Source: Haloarcula japonica DSM 6131 (lineage in GTDB: Archaea > Halobacteriota > Halobacteria > Halobacteriales > Haloarculaceae). From it: DNA of 64,000 bases. Numbering within the stretch: the stretch's first letter is position 1; each line of letters begins with the position of its first letter. Shown piece after piece: positions 27,029-37,252 of this stretch. A program made the position numbers and the translations under genes. The notes under the pieces are model-generated. The model saw nothing but the letters and a program-made list of their open reading frames with translations, was not told the origin of the DNA and ran no database searches. Where the stretch lies: the NCBI RefSeq assembly GCF_000336635.1, contig NZ_AOLY01000035.1:163669-227668 (forward strand). Reading direction: 5' to 3'.

Positions 27029-27843
27029 GGGTCACGCTCGCTCAGATAGACGTGTCGTCGGACTCGGTGGCCGAGAACGTCGGCCACGCGACAACGGCTG
27101 TCGAGGACGCCGCCGCTGAGGGCGCGGACCTCGTCGTGCTCCCGGAACTGTTCAACGTCGGCTACTTCTCGTTCGACCGCTACGCTCGCGAAGCGGAGGC
27201 GCTGGACGGTGAGACGCTCAGCCGAATCCGCGACATCGCCGCGGACAACGGCGTGGCTGTACTCGCCGGGAGCATCGTCGAGGATTTAGAGACGAGTGCT
27301 GACAGCGGGTTCGACGTGCCCGCGGATGACGGGCTGGCCAACACTGCTGTGTTCTTCGACCGCGACGGGGAGCGACGGGCAGTGTACCGCAAACACCACC
27401 TGTTCGGCTACGACTCCGCGGAATCCCAGTTACTGGAGCCAGGTGAAACGGTGCCGACTGTCGACTTCGAGGGATTCACCATCGGAGTCACCACCTGCTA
27501 TGACCTCCGGTTCCCGGAACTGTACCGCCACCTCGCCGACGAAGGCGTAACACTGACGCTCGTGCCCAGTGCATGGCCGTATCCGCGCGTCGAGCACTGG
27601 GAGCTCTTCGGTCGCACTCGCGCCGTCGAGAACCAGCTGTACGTCGCCGCGGCGAACGGCGTCGGGCAGTTCGAGGACGCGGAACTGCTGGGCCGGTCGA
27701 CGGTGTACGACCCGTGGGGGACGACGCTCGCCAGCGCCGACGACCACCCGGCGCTGGTGACTGCCACCCTCGACCCCGCTCGCGTTGAACAGGTCCGTGA
27801 GGAGTTCCCGGCGCTCGCGGACCGTCGGACGGACTGGTCGTAA
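27025..27843 (+). CDS. Carbon-nitrogen hydrolase (nitrilase superfamily)
   Basis: 272 residues with the complete catalytic triad: Glu 41 (VVLPELFNVGYF), Lys 123 (YRKHHLFGYD) and Cys 158 (TTCYDLRFPELY). It hydrolyses a C-N bond of an unknown amide. The sequence around Cys fits omega-amidase/nitrilase-like proteins, but specificity cannot be assigned. Coupled to the preceding SRPBCC gene. Confidence 0.9.
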   Translation: MRVTLAQIDVSSDSVAENVGHATTAVEDAAAEGADLVVLPELFNVGYFSFDRYAREAEALDGETLSRIRDIAADNGVAVLAGSIVEDLETSADSGFDVPADDGLANTAVFFDRDGERRAVYRKHHLFGYDSAESQLLEPGETVPTVDFEGFTIGVTTCYDLRFPELYRHLADEGVTLTLVPSAWPYPRVEHWELFGRTRAVENQLYVAAANGVGQFEDAELLGRSTVYDPWGTTLASADDHPALVTATLDPARVEQVREEFPALADRRTDWS

Positions 27844-27921
27844 CTGTAGTCGCCGTTTTACAAAAAGCGGTCTTTGAGCGTTCGCCGTCGTTATGGCCCT
27901 TTCAGAACGAGTACGTCCCGT

Positions 27922-28935
27922 ATGTCCTCGCGAGTCAGGGTCCTCGCCGTCGTCGCGCTCCTCCTTCTGGCCGGCTGTGCCGGTATGGGCGGGAGCGGCG
28001 ACGCGGGCGGGGCAGAAGGCGGCGGTGACGGCGCACAGATGGCCGACGGCGGCAACGGCGGGTCGAATCAGCCCGAAGCGGCTGATTCGGGGTCGGCCGC
28101 TGGCGATAGCGCAAGCGTTCAGGCCGGGGACGCGACGGCCGACCGGGCCATCATCCGCAACGGACGAATGGTGGTCGAGGTAGAGAACTACTCCACGACA
28201 GCCGACGTAATCGCCGCTCGTGCTCGCACGTCCGGCGGATACGTAAGCGACTCCAACCGCGAACTCCATCGCGATGACGGCGAAGCATGGTACACCGGCT
28301 ATATCGTCGTCAGAGTTCCCAGCGAGGAGTACGAACCGATGCAGTCGATGGTGGCCGAGCAGGGGACGGTCCGCTCCGAGGAGACGACGACGAAAGACGT
28401 GACTGACAAGCTCGTCGACCTCGAAGCGCGGCTGACTAACCTCCGGGAGCGCCGCGACCGACTGCGGACCTTCTACGAACAGGCCAACAGCACCGAGGAA
28501 CTGCTCCGCATCGAGGAGGAGCTGTCGTCGGTCCAGAACGACATCGAGCGCCTCGAAGCACAGAAGCGCTCGCTCGAACAGCGGGTCGCCTATTCGACGC
28601 TACGGGTCGAGATCCATGAGCCAGCCCCGGAGCCGTCGGCCCAGCAAGTGCCATACCACGAGCGCTCGCTGGTCTCGGCGTTCCTCTCGTCGGTGACTGA
28701 CGTGTACGTGTTCACCCGCGGCCTGCTCGTGACCGCCGCGAGTCTCGCACCGTGGCTGGTTGTCCTCGCTGTCCCAGTCGTCGGCGGCCGCCGACTTCTC
28801 CGCGGTCGGTCGCTCCCGCTGCTGGGCCGACGTGCCACGTCGGACTCAGCCACAGAAGACAGCGGCGGAGGTAACGAGCCACAGCAGGAATCCACTGACA
28901 ACCCGGATACGGCGTCGTCCGATGGCGACACGTAG
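27922..28935 (+). CDS. DUF4349 lipoprotein
   Basis: 337 residues. The lipobox LLLAGC near residue 20 follows an N-terminal hydrophobic stretch, so it is a Sec-type lipoprotein. A Gly/Asp/Ser-rich linker leads to the DUF4349 domain (RNGRMVVEVENYSTTADV, then DKLVDLEARL), with a long coiled coil at about 150-220, and a transmembrane helix near 265-285, then a Ser/Glu tail. The fold has been tied to cell-envelope roles only loosely. The start at 27922 puts the lipobox at the right distance. Confidence 0.85.
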   Translation: MSSRVRVLAVVALLLLAGCAGMGGSGDAGGAEGGGDGAQMADGGNGGSNQPEAADSGSAAGDSASVQAGDATADRAIIRNGRMVVEVENYSTTADVIAARARTSGGYVSDSNRELHRDDGEAWYTGYIVVRVPSEEYEPMQSMVAEQGTVRSEETTTKDVTDKLVDLEARLTNLRERRDRLRTFYEQANSTEELLRIEEELSSVQNDIERLEAQKRSLEQRVAYSTLRVEIHEPAPEPSAQQVPYHERSLVSAFLSSVTDVYVFTRGLLVTAASLAPWLVVLAVPVVGGRRLLRGRSLPLLGRRATSDSATEDSGGGNEPQQESTDNPDTASSDGDT

Positions 28936-28954
28936 TCGGGCCTGACACCGGGCC

Positions 28955-28960
28955 TTTTTT
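28955..28960 (+). terminator. Poly-T terminator after the DUF4349 gene
   Basis: Six T residues following a GC-rich stretch with GGGCC repeats, 20 bases after the stop codon. Confidence 0.5.
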
Positions 28961-29196
28961 GCGTGTGCACTTGCTACGGGTAGCTGCCGGCAAGGCGCTT
29001 TTCACGTCGATGCCGGCGCTAACGCCCGTCTCGCTGCTCGGCCACTCGGCGTCGCTCGTCCGCCAAGGCTGTCCGGACAGCCTTTTCACTCCTCTCCCGG
29101 AGTCGACCCTTTCGCCTCTCCTCGTCTTTCGGATGCTATCGACGGAGAGTTCCCGCTCAGCGGTAGCACGATCAAGAAACCAAGCGAGCCGCTAAG

Positions 29197-31314
29197 CTAC
29201 CGCGACCGCTCCCGCTCTAACGCTTCCCGGAAGTGTTCTGGTGTGATCTCCACCTCGTCGGCGTTCTCGGTGGCTTCTTCAGGTCCGTAGGCGGACGCCA
29301 CCTCCCGGATGGCCAGCATCGACGCTTCGCGGACGACGGCCTCCAGTTCTGCGCCGGAGAAGCCGTCAGTCTCCTCGGCAAGGTCTCCGATATCGGTGTC
29401 ATCATCGAGCGGTTTCCCTGCGGTATGGACGGCGATAATCTCCTCGCGGGCTTCGCGGTCGGGGTTTGGGACCTCGACGTGCTGTTCGAGGCGGCCCGGC
29501 CGCAACAGCGCGTCGTCGATCATGTCCCGGCGGTTGGTCGCGGCCAGCACGACCAGATTGGGGTTCTCGGTGATGCCGTCCAGTTCGGCGAGCAACTGCG
29601 AGACGACGCGCTCAGTGACTTCGTTTCCCTGGCCGCGGTGGCTGGCGATGGCGTCGATCTCGTCGAGGAAGATGATGCTCGGCGCGGTCTGGCGGGCGCG
29701 CTCGAACAGTTCCCGCACGGCTTCCTCGCTCTCGCCGACGTAGCGGTCCATGATTTCGGGGCCGGCAACGTGGATGAAGTTCACGTCGCTCTCGCCGGCG
29801 ACGGCCCGAGCGAGCAGCGTCTTGCCCGTCCCCGGCGGGCCGTACAGCAGGATGCCGCTCGGGGGGTCGGTGTTCGTCGCGGTGAATAGTTCGCCGTACG
29901 ACAGCGGCCACTCGATGGTCTCAGTCAGCGTCTGCTTGACCTCGGACAGCCCGCCCACGTCGTCGAAGGTCGCCGTCGGCGACTCGGCGACGTACTCTCG
30001 CATCGCACTTGGGTCGACGGTCGCGAGCGCGGTCTCGAAGTCGTCCTGATGGACATCACCGTCGTCGCGGTCGGCCCGAAGCGCGGCCATCGCGGCCTCG
30101 GTGGTCAGTGAGGCGAGGTCAGCCCCGACGAAGCCGTGGGTCTGTGCGGCGATGCGGTCCAGATCCACGTCCTCGTGTAGTGGCATGTCCCGCGTGTGGA
30201 CATCCATGATCTCGCGGCGGCCGTGCTCGCCGGGGACGCCGATCTCGATTTCGCGGTCGAAGCGGCCGCCGCGGCGCAGTGCCGGGTCGATGGCGTCGAC
30301 GCGGTTCGTCGCGCCGATGACAACGACCCGGCCCCGGTCTTCGAGTCCGTCCATCAGCGTGAGCAACTGGGCGACGACGCGGTTCTCCATGTCGGCATCC
30401 TCGTCCCGAGAGCCGGCGATGGAGTCGATCTCGTCGACGAAGAGGATGGCCGGCGCGTTCGCCTCGGCTTTCTCGAAGGCCTCGCGGAGCCGCTCCTCGC
30501 TCTCGCCCTTGTACTTCGAGACGATTTCGGGGCCGGAGATGGTGTCGAAGTACGCGTCGACCTCGTTTGCGACCGCCCGCGCGATGAGGGTCTTTCCCGT
30601 CCCGGGCGGGCCGTGGAGCAACACGCCGCTTGGTGGGTCGATACCCAGACGGCGGAACTCCTCGGGCTCTGAGAGTGGCATCTCTATCATCTCCCGGATA
30701 CGGTCCAGTTCCTCGTCGAGGCCGCCGATGTCCTCGTAGCTCACTCCGGACTCAGTCTCGGCGGTCGGTGTATGCGTCGTTGTTGCCTCGTCGGACGACG
30801 ACTGGCTTGCATCGCTGCCACCGTCGAGGCCGGGCAGCACGGTCACCGCCGTCGTGCCGGTGACGCGAACCGGTCCCGAGGGTGAGGTCTTGCGGACGAG
30901 GAACGTGCCCAGCCCTTCGATGTGGGTCCGCTCGTCGGCCTGGATAATCTGGTCGACAAGACGCTTCCTGACCAGGCTCTCGTAGTCCTCGCTGCCCGGC
31001 ATCGGTTCGACCGGCTGGACGGCGATTTCGGTGGCCTCTGAGACCGACCCGCTTGTCACTGTGACCGTGTCGCCGATGTTGACGCCGGCGTTCGCCCGGG
31101 TGTCCGAATCGATGCGGACGAATGAGCCGTCATCGTCGGCCGGCCAGACCTTCACGACAGTCATGTCATCCCCGTCGATGATGACGGGCGACCCGCTCAA
31201 CACGCCCAGCTCAGTCCGTGCGGACTCCGGTAGCCGTGCGATACCGCGCCCGGCGTCGCGCTTGTTCGCACCCTCGACGGTGAGTTCGACACCGGCGTCA
31301 GTGGACCCGCTCAT
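29197..31314 (-). CDS. Cdc48/VAT-type AAA ATPase (paralog 1)
   Basis: 705-residue tandem AAA+ ATPase. The N-domain (about 1-190) has the double-psi barrel start [16 protein letters not shown]. The two ATPase modules carry Walker A GPPGTGKT at about 235 and 491, with Walker B motifs ILFVDEID and IIFLDEID. The N-domain is linked to D1 by an acidic Ser/Thr linker. It probably unfolds proteins for the proteasome. ATG at 31314 chosen; the in-frame extension to 31440 runs into the divergent gene's promoter. A second paralog is at 42411-44684. Confidence 0.9.
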   Translation of the reverse strand: MSGSTDAGVELTVEGANKRDAGRGIARLPESARTELGVLSGSPVIIDGDDMTVVKVWPADDDGSFVRIDSDTRANAGVNIGDTVTVTSGSVSEATEIAVQPVEPMPGSEDYESLVRKRLVDQIIQADERTHIEGLGTFLVRKTSPSGPVRVTGTTAVTVLPGLDGGSDASQSSSDEATTTHTPTAETESGVSYEDIGGLDEELDRIREMIEMPLSEPEEFRRLGIDPPSGVLLHGPPGTGKTLIARAVANEVDAYFDTISGPEIVSKYKGESEERLREAFEKAEANAPAILFVDEIDSIAGSRDEDADMENRVVAQLLTLMDGLEDRGRVVVIGATNRVDAIDPALRRGGRFDREIEIGVPGEHGRREIMDVHTRDMPLHEDVDLDRIAAQTHGFVGADLASLTTEAAMAALRADRDDGDVHQDDFETALATVDPSAMREYVAESPTATFDDVGGLSEVKQTLTETIEWPLSYGELFTATNTDPPSGILLYGPPGTGKTLLARAVAGESDVNFIHVAGPEIMDRYVGESEEAVRELFERARQTAPSIIFLDEIDAIASHRGQGNEVTERVVSQLLAELDGITENPNLVVLAATNRRDMIDDALLRPGRLEQHVEVPNPDREAREEIIAVHTAGKPLDDDTDIGDLAEETDGFSGAELEAVVREASMLAIREVASAYGPEEATENADEVEITPEHFREALERERSR

Positions 31315-31365
31315 GCCGCCTTCTTGCAATCCGACTCCCTTGAGGGTTCCCGTTGTGTCGCGGGA

Positions 31366-31376
31366 AAATAATATAC
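31366..31376 (+). promoter_or_regulatory. Divergent promoter of the zinc-finger gene
   Basis: AATAATATACG centred about 29 bases before the ATG at 31400, an AT-rich TATA box giving a leaderless mRNA. It also lies in the 85-base gap shared with the Cdc48 gene. Confidence 0.6.
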
Positions 31377-31399
31377 GGACGGCAATTCGAGTCTCTGAT

Positions 31400-31534
31400 A
31401 TGGTTGTCCAGACCGAGCGAGACGAGGTCACGTGGTACAAGTGCGAGACCTGTGGCCTGATGTTCGACGACCAGAGCGACGCACGCCAGCACGAGGAGAA
31501 CTGTGACGACGAAGATCCGTCCTACATCCAGTAA
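31400..31534 (+). CDS. Small zinc-finger protein (DUF7128-like)
   Basis: 44 residues with a C2HC zinc-binding set: Cys 15, Cys 18, His 31 and Cys 35 (CETCGLMF, then QHEENC). The tail is acidic. Haloarchaea have many such small zinc fingers, some affecting growth and biofilm formation; this one's role is unknown. Too short for most gene finders, but the promoter and motif support it. Confidence 0.8.
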   Translation: MVVQTERDEVTWYKCETCGLMFDDQSDARQHEENCDDEDPSYIQ

Positions 31535-31573
31535 CGGTCCTCGCCCCGCAGTCGCGCCTGCCCCACCACAGGG

Positions 31574-31999
31574 TCACCCCTCGACGATTTCGAAGCTCCG
31601 CTCGCCGAGTTCGTCCTCCTCGAAGACGAACACGCGACCGTTCGTTACGTCGTAGTCCACCTCAACCGCCGTCCGCATCTGATTGTCCCGAACCGTGACT
31701 CCCGGAAACAGTTCGTCTTCCTCACCGTCGTCGAGAATGACCCGGCCGACGCCCGTTTCTTCGAGAATATCGTCGTGCGTCCGGAGGTCGTTGACGTACA
31801 CGAGGATACCCGAAGTTTCTGTCTCGTCGGTGATCAGAACGTGCGTGTCTTTGCCCGGCGCAGTCTGGATACTCCCTTCGACCGCCGTTGGGACGCCGTG
31901 GTAGAACGCCTGACGGCCGTCGAGGTACTCCACGACGACGCCGTCCTCGGTCAGCTCGACCGAGACGGTGTCCGGTGCGATATCAGACCGGTTGCTCAT
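31574..31999 (-). CDS. Haloarchaeal protein of unknown function (DUF5796-like)
   Basis: 141 residues, mainly beta, acidic, with no signal or membrane span. Starts SDIAPDTVSVELTEDG. The sequence looks like DUF5796, a haloarchaeal family; no catalytic motif is visible. It faces the zinc-finger gene convergently. Confidence 0.7.
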   Translation of the reverse strand: MSNRSDIAPDTVSVELTEDGVVVEYLDGRQAFYHGVPTAVEGSIQTAPGKDTHVLITDETETSGILVYVNDLRTHDDILEETGVGRVILDDGEEDELFPGVTVRDNQMRTAVEVDYDVTNGRVFVFEEDELGERSFEIVEG

Positions 32000-32133
32000 A
32001 CCGTCAGTTCCGTCGGCGCGCTCAAAAGTGACGCGTTGTCCGTTTCGGCCAGTGAGCGGTCGCCACCGAACGTCGGACGTTCCGCCGGACGGGGTGCGAA
32101 AGGGACTAGTGACTCGCCTGTCTCCGTCCCAAC

Positions 32134-33678
32134 ATGACGAAGACCCTCGTCGTCGGACTCGACGGAGCGAGCTGGGAACTGCTCGACCCGTGGATCGAGG
32201 CCGGCGAGCTCCCGAACCTAGCCGCGCTGCGGGACACCGGTACCTGGGCGGGGACGCGGAGCTGTCTGCCGCCCGTAACCTTCCCGAACTGGAAGTGCTA
32301 CTCCTCCGGGAAGGACCCCGGTGGGTTCGGTGTCTTCTGGTTCGAGAACGTCGACCTCGACGCGGGCGAAATCACCGTGATGAACGGCGGCGACTACGAC
32401 ACCGCCGAACTGTGGGACTACCTCAACGACGATGGACAGTCGGCCGGCGTCGTCAACATGCCGACGATGTACCCGCCGCGGGACATCGACGACCTCGTCG
32501 TCGCCGGCGGCCCGGACGCCGTCGAGGGTGAGTACCGCTCGATCAGCTCCGGTTACACCTCGCCGCCGGAACTGGCCGAGGAGCTAGAGTCCCGCTTCGA
32601 TTACAGCGTCCACCCGGATCCGCTGCTGTCCTCGAATGACGAACGCGGCGCGGAGGTCGAGGCCATCCTGAACCTGCTGGAGAAGCGCTTCGAGGTGGCA
32701 ACGACACTCTTGGACGAGCGGGACCTCGATTTCGTCCACGTCACGCTGTTTTACCTCAACGTCCTCCATCACTTCTTCTGGGACGACGAGCCGAGCCTGC
32801 GCGCGTGGCAGCTGGTCGACGAGTGGGTCGGCCGGCTCGACGACCGCGAGGACCTGAACCTGGTCCTGATGTCCGACCACGGCTGTGACGCGACCCAGAC
32901 GGAGTTCTACATCAACGAATGGCTGGCCGAGAACGGCTACCAGGTCCGGGACACGAGCGTCGACGCGCTCCTCACCCGGATTGGGCTCGACCGTGAGAAC
33001 CTGCTCGCGGTCGCAAAACGCGCTGGACTGGTGGACACGCTCGCCCGCGTCGTCCCAGAATCGATCCAGCAACTCGTCCCGCAACGTGACGGCGTCAAAC
33101 GGGACCGCAAGCTCGAAGCCATCGATCTAGAGCAGACGAAAGTCGTCGCCAGCGGGCAGGGGCCGGTGTACATCAACCCTCGATTCGACGTGGAATCGGT
33201 TCGTGAGTCGCTCATGGCCGACCTCCGCGAGGTGGAAGACGAGCATGGACCGCTGTTCACTGACGTATACAGAGGCGAGGACGTGTACAACGGCCCCTAC
33301 GTAGACGCAGGCCCGGAAGTTGTCGTCGACCAGCGCCCGGGCGTCCACGTCAACGACGGCATCGGCGGCGGGACTATCCAGAGCGGCCCCGACCGCTGGG
33401 CGGCCGAGAACACGCCCTACGGTATCTTCGCCGCCAGTGGCCCGGACTTCGAGCCACAGGGCGAACTCGACCGTATCAGCATTCTCGACATCGCACCGAC
33501 GGTGCTGGCCGCCCACGGTTGTGCTGTCCCGACAGACATGCGCGGCGAGGTGCTGCCGGTGTTCCCCGAAGACCCCGATGTCGGCGAGCGTGAACCACTC
33601 AGTATCGATGACACTCTCGGAAGCGACGACGACGACGCCGTCGAAGACCGCCTGAAGCAACTGGGATACATGGAGTAG
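32134..33678 (+). CDS. Alkaline phosphatase superfamily (type I phosphodiesterase) protein
   Basis: 514 residues. The first metal Asp is Asp 10 (LVVGLDGASW). The likely nucleophile is Thr 49 in PPVTFPNW. A SDHG metal motif lies at 247-250. These place it in the NPP/type I phosphodiesterase branch. Substrate unknown; candidates include nucleotide or lipid phosphodiesters. It has no signal peptide, so it acts in the cytoplasm. Member of a family often next to glycan genes, which I do not see here. Confidence 0.85.
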   Translation: MTKTLVVGLDGASWELLDPWIEAGELPNLAALRDTGTWAGTRSCLPPVTFPNWKCYSSGKDPGGFGVFWFENVDLDAGEITVMNGGDYDTAELWDYLNDDGQSAGVVNMPTMYPPRDIDDLVVAGGPDAVEGEYRSISSGYTSPPELAEELESRFDYSVHPDPLLSSNDERGAEVEAILNLLEKRFEVATTLLDERDLDFVHVTLFYLNVLHHFFWDDEPSLRAWQLVDEWVGRLDDREDLNLVLMSDHGCDATQTEFYINEWLAENGYQVRDTSVDALLTRIGLDRENLLAVAKRAGLVDTLARVVPESIQQLVPQRDGVKRDRKLEAIDLEQTKVVASGQGPVYINPRFDVESVRESLMADLREVEDEHGPLFTDVYRGEDVYNGPYVDAGPEVVVDQRPGVHVNDGIGGGTIQSGPDRWAAENTPYGIFAASGPDFEPQGELDRISILDIAPTVLAAHGCAVPTDMRGEVLPVFPEDPDVGEREPLSIDDTLGSDDDDAVEDRLKQLGYME

Positions 33679-33753
33679 CCGAGTCCATGCGAGCGACTCC
33701 CGGTGAATGAGTGAACCCAATGGGATAAGTAGCCGCTCCCGGTACACTCCGGT

Positions 33754-34284
33754 ATGGTTAGCATCGATCTGAACAACAGCCAGCGAACGATGCTTACGAC
33801 GCTGGTAAACAGGTATCAACAGACCGGTGAGGCAGTTACCGGCGAGACAATCGCGGAGGAGATCGACCGGAACCCCGGAACGGTACGGAACCAGATGCAG
33901 AGTCTGACCTCGCTAGGACTCGTCGAAGGCATTCCCGGCCCAACGGGTGGGTTCAAGCCGACGTCCGAGGCCTTCGACGCAATCGACCGCCAGCAGATCG
34001 ACGAGGCCGAGAGCGTCGTCGTCGCCCACGACTACGAGCGCGTCGACGTCACTGTCGAGGAAATCAACTTCACGAACGTCCATGACCCGGAGAAGTGCCG
34101 TGCCCGGTTCCACCTCCAGAGCTCGGTGCAGGACTTCAGTGAGGGACAGGCCGTCATTCTCGGGCCGACGCCGATTTCGAAACTCGTCGTCGCCGGGACG
34201 GTCGTCGCGGTCGACGAATCGAACAGCGAAATCCTCCTCGATGTCGCGAAGATCGAAGCACCTGTGGAAGAACCGGAGAAATAA
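33754..34284 (+). CDS. Winged-helix regulator with C-terminal beta domain
   Basis: 176 residues. The N-terminal winged helix (about 8-75, with VTGETIAEEIDRNPGTVRNQ and LTSLGLVEGIPGPTGG) matches Rrf2/TrmB-like regulators. The C-terminal half, ending in GPTPISKLVVAGTVVAVD, appears to be a ligand or dimer domain of unrecognised type. Leaderless start supported by GGATAAG 27 bases upstream. Confidence 0.75.
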   Translation: MVSIDLNNSQRTMLTTLVNRYQQTGEAVTGETIAEEIDRNPGTVRNQMQSLTSLGLVEGIPGPTGGFKPTSEAFDAIDRQQIDEAESVVVAHDYERVDVTVEEINFTNVHDPEKCRARFHLQSSVQDFSEGQAVILGPTPISKLVVAGTVVAVDESNSEILLDVAKIEAPVEEPEK

Positions 34285-34320
34285 GCGTTCCGTGCGACTG
34301 CGTAGCGTGCTGTAGCGCTT

Positions 34321-35271
34321 TCAGGGGTCGACGCGGTCGATCCACAGCGTCGGCGTCTCTATTTCGTCTTCGGTGGGCAGGGTGTCCGGTGAGTCCCAGA
34401 CGCGCCCCGCCGCAGCGACGCCGCGGGCATCTGCGACTGTGTCGAAGAAGGCCTTCCCGCGCTCGTACTGCTGGCGTTTCATTCCCAGGCCGAGCAGTCG
34501 GCGCATGAGCGACGCGATGGGGCCACGTCCCTGCCGGCGCTCGTCGACCTTCCGGCGCAGGTCGTCGTACTCGTCGTCGAAGGCACGGTCCATGAGCAGT
34601 TCCGCGTACCCCTCGACAGCGGTCATCGTCGTATCGAGTTCGCCGAGCGTCGCCCGGTCGATGTTGCCGTCGGTGAGGTTGTCGATGGCGTCTTCCATCG
34701 CCGTTTCGAGGTGATCGGAGAGCCACGGGGCCGCGCCGAACTCCGCCGCGTGCGTGACTTCGTGGAAGGCGATCCAGCGGCGGAAGCGCTCCCGCTCGAC
34801 GTTCAATTGGTCGGCGACCCGGTGGATGTTGGGACGTACGAAGTACAGTGCGTGGGCGTCGTTGTCTGCGAGCAGGACAGGATCGTACTGACCCAGGACG
34901 TTGTTCCCCAGAAACGAGAGTGCAACGGCCATCGACCCGGTGTTGACCACGCGGGCGATGCCGGGGATGTACTCGGCCTGCTGTTCTATCGGCTCCATCA
35001 CGCGGCTGAACGTCGCGACGTTGGCATCGATCCAGTGATGGCGGTTCTGGATCTCGACGGTTTCGGGCAGGTCAAAGGCGAGTTCTCCGACCTCCCGGAC
35101 GCGGTCTCTGGCGTCCCGAACGTCGGCTGCGTAGCCGTCGCGCTCGGGCGTCCCGACGTTGAGGTCGCCCGTGTCCGTCGCGCCCTTCGCGGCGTCCGCG
35201 ACGGCACTCCAGTCGATAGGGCCGTCGCCGGTCGCGCCGGCGACAGCCTGAACACTGTGGTATATTCCCAT
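34321..35271 (-). CDS. Zinc metalloprotease-like protein (DUF2342/COG5282)
   Basis: 316 residues with the HExxH zinc site HEVTH at 170-174 (His 170, Glu 171, His 174). It belongs to the family called coenzyme F420 biosynthesis-associated or zinc-dependent metalloprotease DUF2342. The F420 link comes from genome context elsewhere; no F420 genes are seen here. Cytoplasmic, mostly helical. Substrate unknown. Confidence 0.82.
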   Translation of the reverse strand: MGIYHSVQAVAGATGDGPIDWSAVADAAKGATDTGDLNVGTPERDGYAADVRDARDRVREVGELAFDLPETVEIQNRHHWIDANVATFSRVMEPIEQQAEYIPGIARVVNTGSMAVALSFLGNNVLGQYDPVLLADNDAHALYFVRPNIHRVADQLNVERERFRRWIAFHEVTHAAEFGAAPWLSDHLETAMEDAIDNLTDGNIDRATLGELDTTMTAVEGYAELLMDRAFDDEYDDLRRKVDERRQGRGPIASLMRRLLGLGMKRQQYERGKAFFDTVADARGVAAAGRVWDSPDTLPTEDEIETPTLWIDRVDP

Positions 35272-35356
35272 ACGTCTGAAATGTGGCGGGAGAAAATAGG
35301 CCTTCTCCCTGTAAAAACGACTACCCGCGTTCGATTCGGAAACGAGACGCTAGCCG

Positions 35357-35641
35357 CTACAGGTCGACGTCACTGTCAGCAGCGTCTTCGGACCCGCCGA
35401 GATACAGGCGCAAAACGAGCGCGACAACTGCGACGACACCGAGCACCGCCAGCGCAAGGCGGCCGACACTGGGGCCGCTGCCACCGTCCGTATCCGTTTC
35501 GTCGCTCGCTTTGTCCGTCCGGGACCGCGACCATCGGGATTTGCTGTTTGATTCGTCGTCATCGTCGGCGGCGCTGAACGGAGCGTTCGCGGTGAACTCC
35601 GCGCCGTCGAGATGCAGTTCGAGGAGAGTGAATTCTGCCAT
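35357..35641 (-). CDS. Small membrane protein with acidic cytoplasmic part
   Basis: 94 residues. The N-terminal part looks like a short beta domain (EFTLLELHLDGAEF), followed by an Asp/Ser-rich linker, one transmembrane helix (about 61-81) and a short acidic end. I do not recognise the family. It is 85 bases from the metalloprotease gene on the same strand and might be in one transcript with it. Confidence 0.65.
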   Translation of the reverse strand: MAEFTLLELHLDGAEFTANAPFSAADDDDESNSKSRWSRSRTDKASDETDTDGGSGPSVGRLALAVLGVVAVVALVLRLYLGGSEDAADSDVDL

Positions 35642-35755
35642 AGTGACAGTTCGACGCCGTGACTCTTAGCCGTGGCGGTACCAGAGCTACGGTGGGTCGG
35701 TCCCGTACCGGGCGCCGTCCGTTGTTTTCATGACAACGGAGCAATTATCTCGCGT

Positions 35756-36814
35756 ATGGACACACGACGACGAGAGTTTCTCGAATCGCTACTGACAACG
35801 CCCGGCCCGTCTGGATACGAGGCCGACAGCCAGCGGGTGTGGCTCGACTACGTCAGTGAGTTCGCCGACGAGGTCCGAACGGACGACTACGGGAACGCCG
35901 TCGCGAAGGTCGAAGGCGGCAACACGACCGTCGCGCTCGCAGGTCACGGCGACGAAATCGGGTTCATCGTCCGGGACTTCACGGACGACGGCTTCGTCAA
36001 ACTGGGCCGTATCGGCGGCTCTGACAAGACCGTCTCGCGCGGGCAACACGTCACCATTCATACGGCCGACGGTCCCGTCTCGGGCGTCGTGGGACAGACT
36101 GCCATTCACCTCCGAGATTCGGACGACGACTCCGTCCCGGAGATCGCCGAGCAGCACGTCGACGTGGGTGCAGTGGACGGCGATGAAGTGGAATCGCTCG
36201 TCGACCGCGGCGATCCGGTGACGTTCGTCCAGACGCTGAGCGAACTGGAGAACGGCCGGCTGGCGGCTCGGGGGATGGACAACCGCATCGGCATCTGGGC
36301 GGCCGCTGAGGGCCTCCGCCGCGCGGCAGAATCAGACCCGGACGCGACGGTGTACGCCGTCTCTACGGTCCAGGAAGAGGTCGGCGTGCAGGGCGCGAAG
36401 ATGGTCGGATTCGACCTCGCACCCGATGTCGCCATCGCGGCGGACGTGACTCACGCAACGGACTCACCCGGCTCACCGAGCAAAGCCGGGACGGGTGTGG
36501 AACTCGGCGAGGGACCGGTCGTCGCTCGCGGGAGCGCGAACCATCCGGTCGCCGTCGACGCGCTCCGCGAGACGAGCGAGACCGAGGACATCGATATACA
36601 ACTGCAGGCGACGGGCACGCGCACGGGGACCGATGCGGACGCCTTCTACACCTCACGAGGCGGGATCCCGTCGGTCAACGTCGGTCTGCCGAACCGCTAC
36701 ATGCACACGCCGGTCGAGGTCATCGACCCCGACGATCTAGACGCGCTCGCGGACCTGCTGGCCGGCTTCGCCGTCCAAGCGGCCGAGCAAGCGCCTTTTA
36801 GCGTCGACGTGTAG
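35756..36814 (+). CDS. M42 family aminopeptidase
   Basis: 352-residue dinuclear metallopeptidase of the tetrahedral TET-type family. Metal-site segments are AGHGDEIGFIV with His 64, GMDNRIG, VQEEVGVQGAK with the catalytic and bridging Glu pair, ADVTHA and MHTPVEVI with the last His. It degrades peptides released by the proteasome. Cytoplasmic. I prefer the ATG at 35756 because TTATC lies about 10 bases upstream and the upstream extension looks non-coding. Confidence 0.9.
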   Translation: MDTRRREFLESLLTTPGPSGYEADSQRVWLDYVSEFADEVRTDDYGNAVAKVEGGNTTVALAGHGDEIGFIVRDFTDDGFVKLGRIGGSDKTVSRGQHVTIHTADGPVSGVVGQTAIHLRDSDDDSVPEIAEQHVDVGAVDGDEVESLVDRGDPVTFVQTLSELENGRLAARGMDNRIGIWAAAEGLRRAAESDPDATVYAVSTVQEEVGVQGAKMVGFDLAPDVAIAADVTHATDSPGSPSKAGTGVELGEGPVVARGSANHPVAVDALRETSETEDIDIQLQATGTRTGTDADAFYTSRGGIPSVNVGLPNRYMHTPVEVIDPDDLDALADLLAGFAVQAAEQAPFSVDV

Positions 36815-36854
36815 GATAGCGGAACGGTCTCGCGCGCCATCAGACAAACGGTAC

Positions 36855-36861
36855 GTTTAAG
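36855..36861 (+). promoter_or_regulatory. lsm-rpl37e promoter TATA box
   Basis: GTTTAAG centred 28 bases before the lsm ATG, a leaderless promoter for the pair. Confidence 0.6.
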
Positions 36862-36885
36862 CGGCCGTCACTATCCAAACCGTAC

Positions 36886-37068
36886 ATGAGTGGACGACCG
36901 CTGGATGTACTCGAAGCGTCCCTCGGTGAGACAGTCACCGTACAGCTGAAGGGTGGCGAAATCTTCGAAGGGGAACTCACCGGCTACGATCAACACATGA
37001 ACCTCGTCGTCGAGGATGAAGACACAACGATTATACGCGGCGATAACGTCGTCTCAATTACTCCATGA
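36886..37068 (+). CDS. lsm: Sm-like archaeal protein Lsm
   Basis: 60-residue RNA-binding Sm fold, forming a heptameric ring. Sm1 includes [12 protein letters not shown] and [12 protein letters not shown]; Sm2 is [10 protein letters not shown]. The haloarchaeal form is shorter than other archaeal Lsm proteins, with a reduced linker between the motifs. It overlaps rpl37e in ATGA and is co-transcribed, the standard archaeal arrangement. Confidence 0.95.
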
Positions 37069-37238
37069 CTGGCGCAGGAACTCCGAGTCAGGGCAAGAAA
37101 AACACCACGACGCACACGAAGTGCCGACGGTGTGGCGAAAAGTCGTATCACACGAAAAAGAAGGTCTGCTCGTCGTGCGGTTTCGGCAAGTCGGCCAAGC
37201 GGCGTGACTACGAGTGGCAGTCGAAAGCGGGCGAATAA
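37065..37238 (+). CDS. rpl37e: Ribosomal protein eL37
   Basis: 57 residues, basic, with the four zinc Cys at 20, 23, 35 and 38 (KCRRCG and VCSSCGFG). Missed by length-limited searches, but clear from its start overlap with lsm and its motifs. It binds 23S rRNA in the large subunit. The stop is 14 bases before purF, so purF may be part of the same transcript. Confidence 0.96.
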
Positions 37239-37252
37239 CTCACTCAACACAA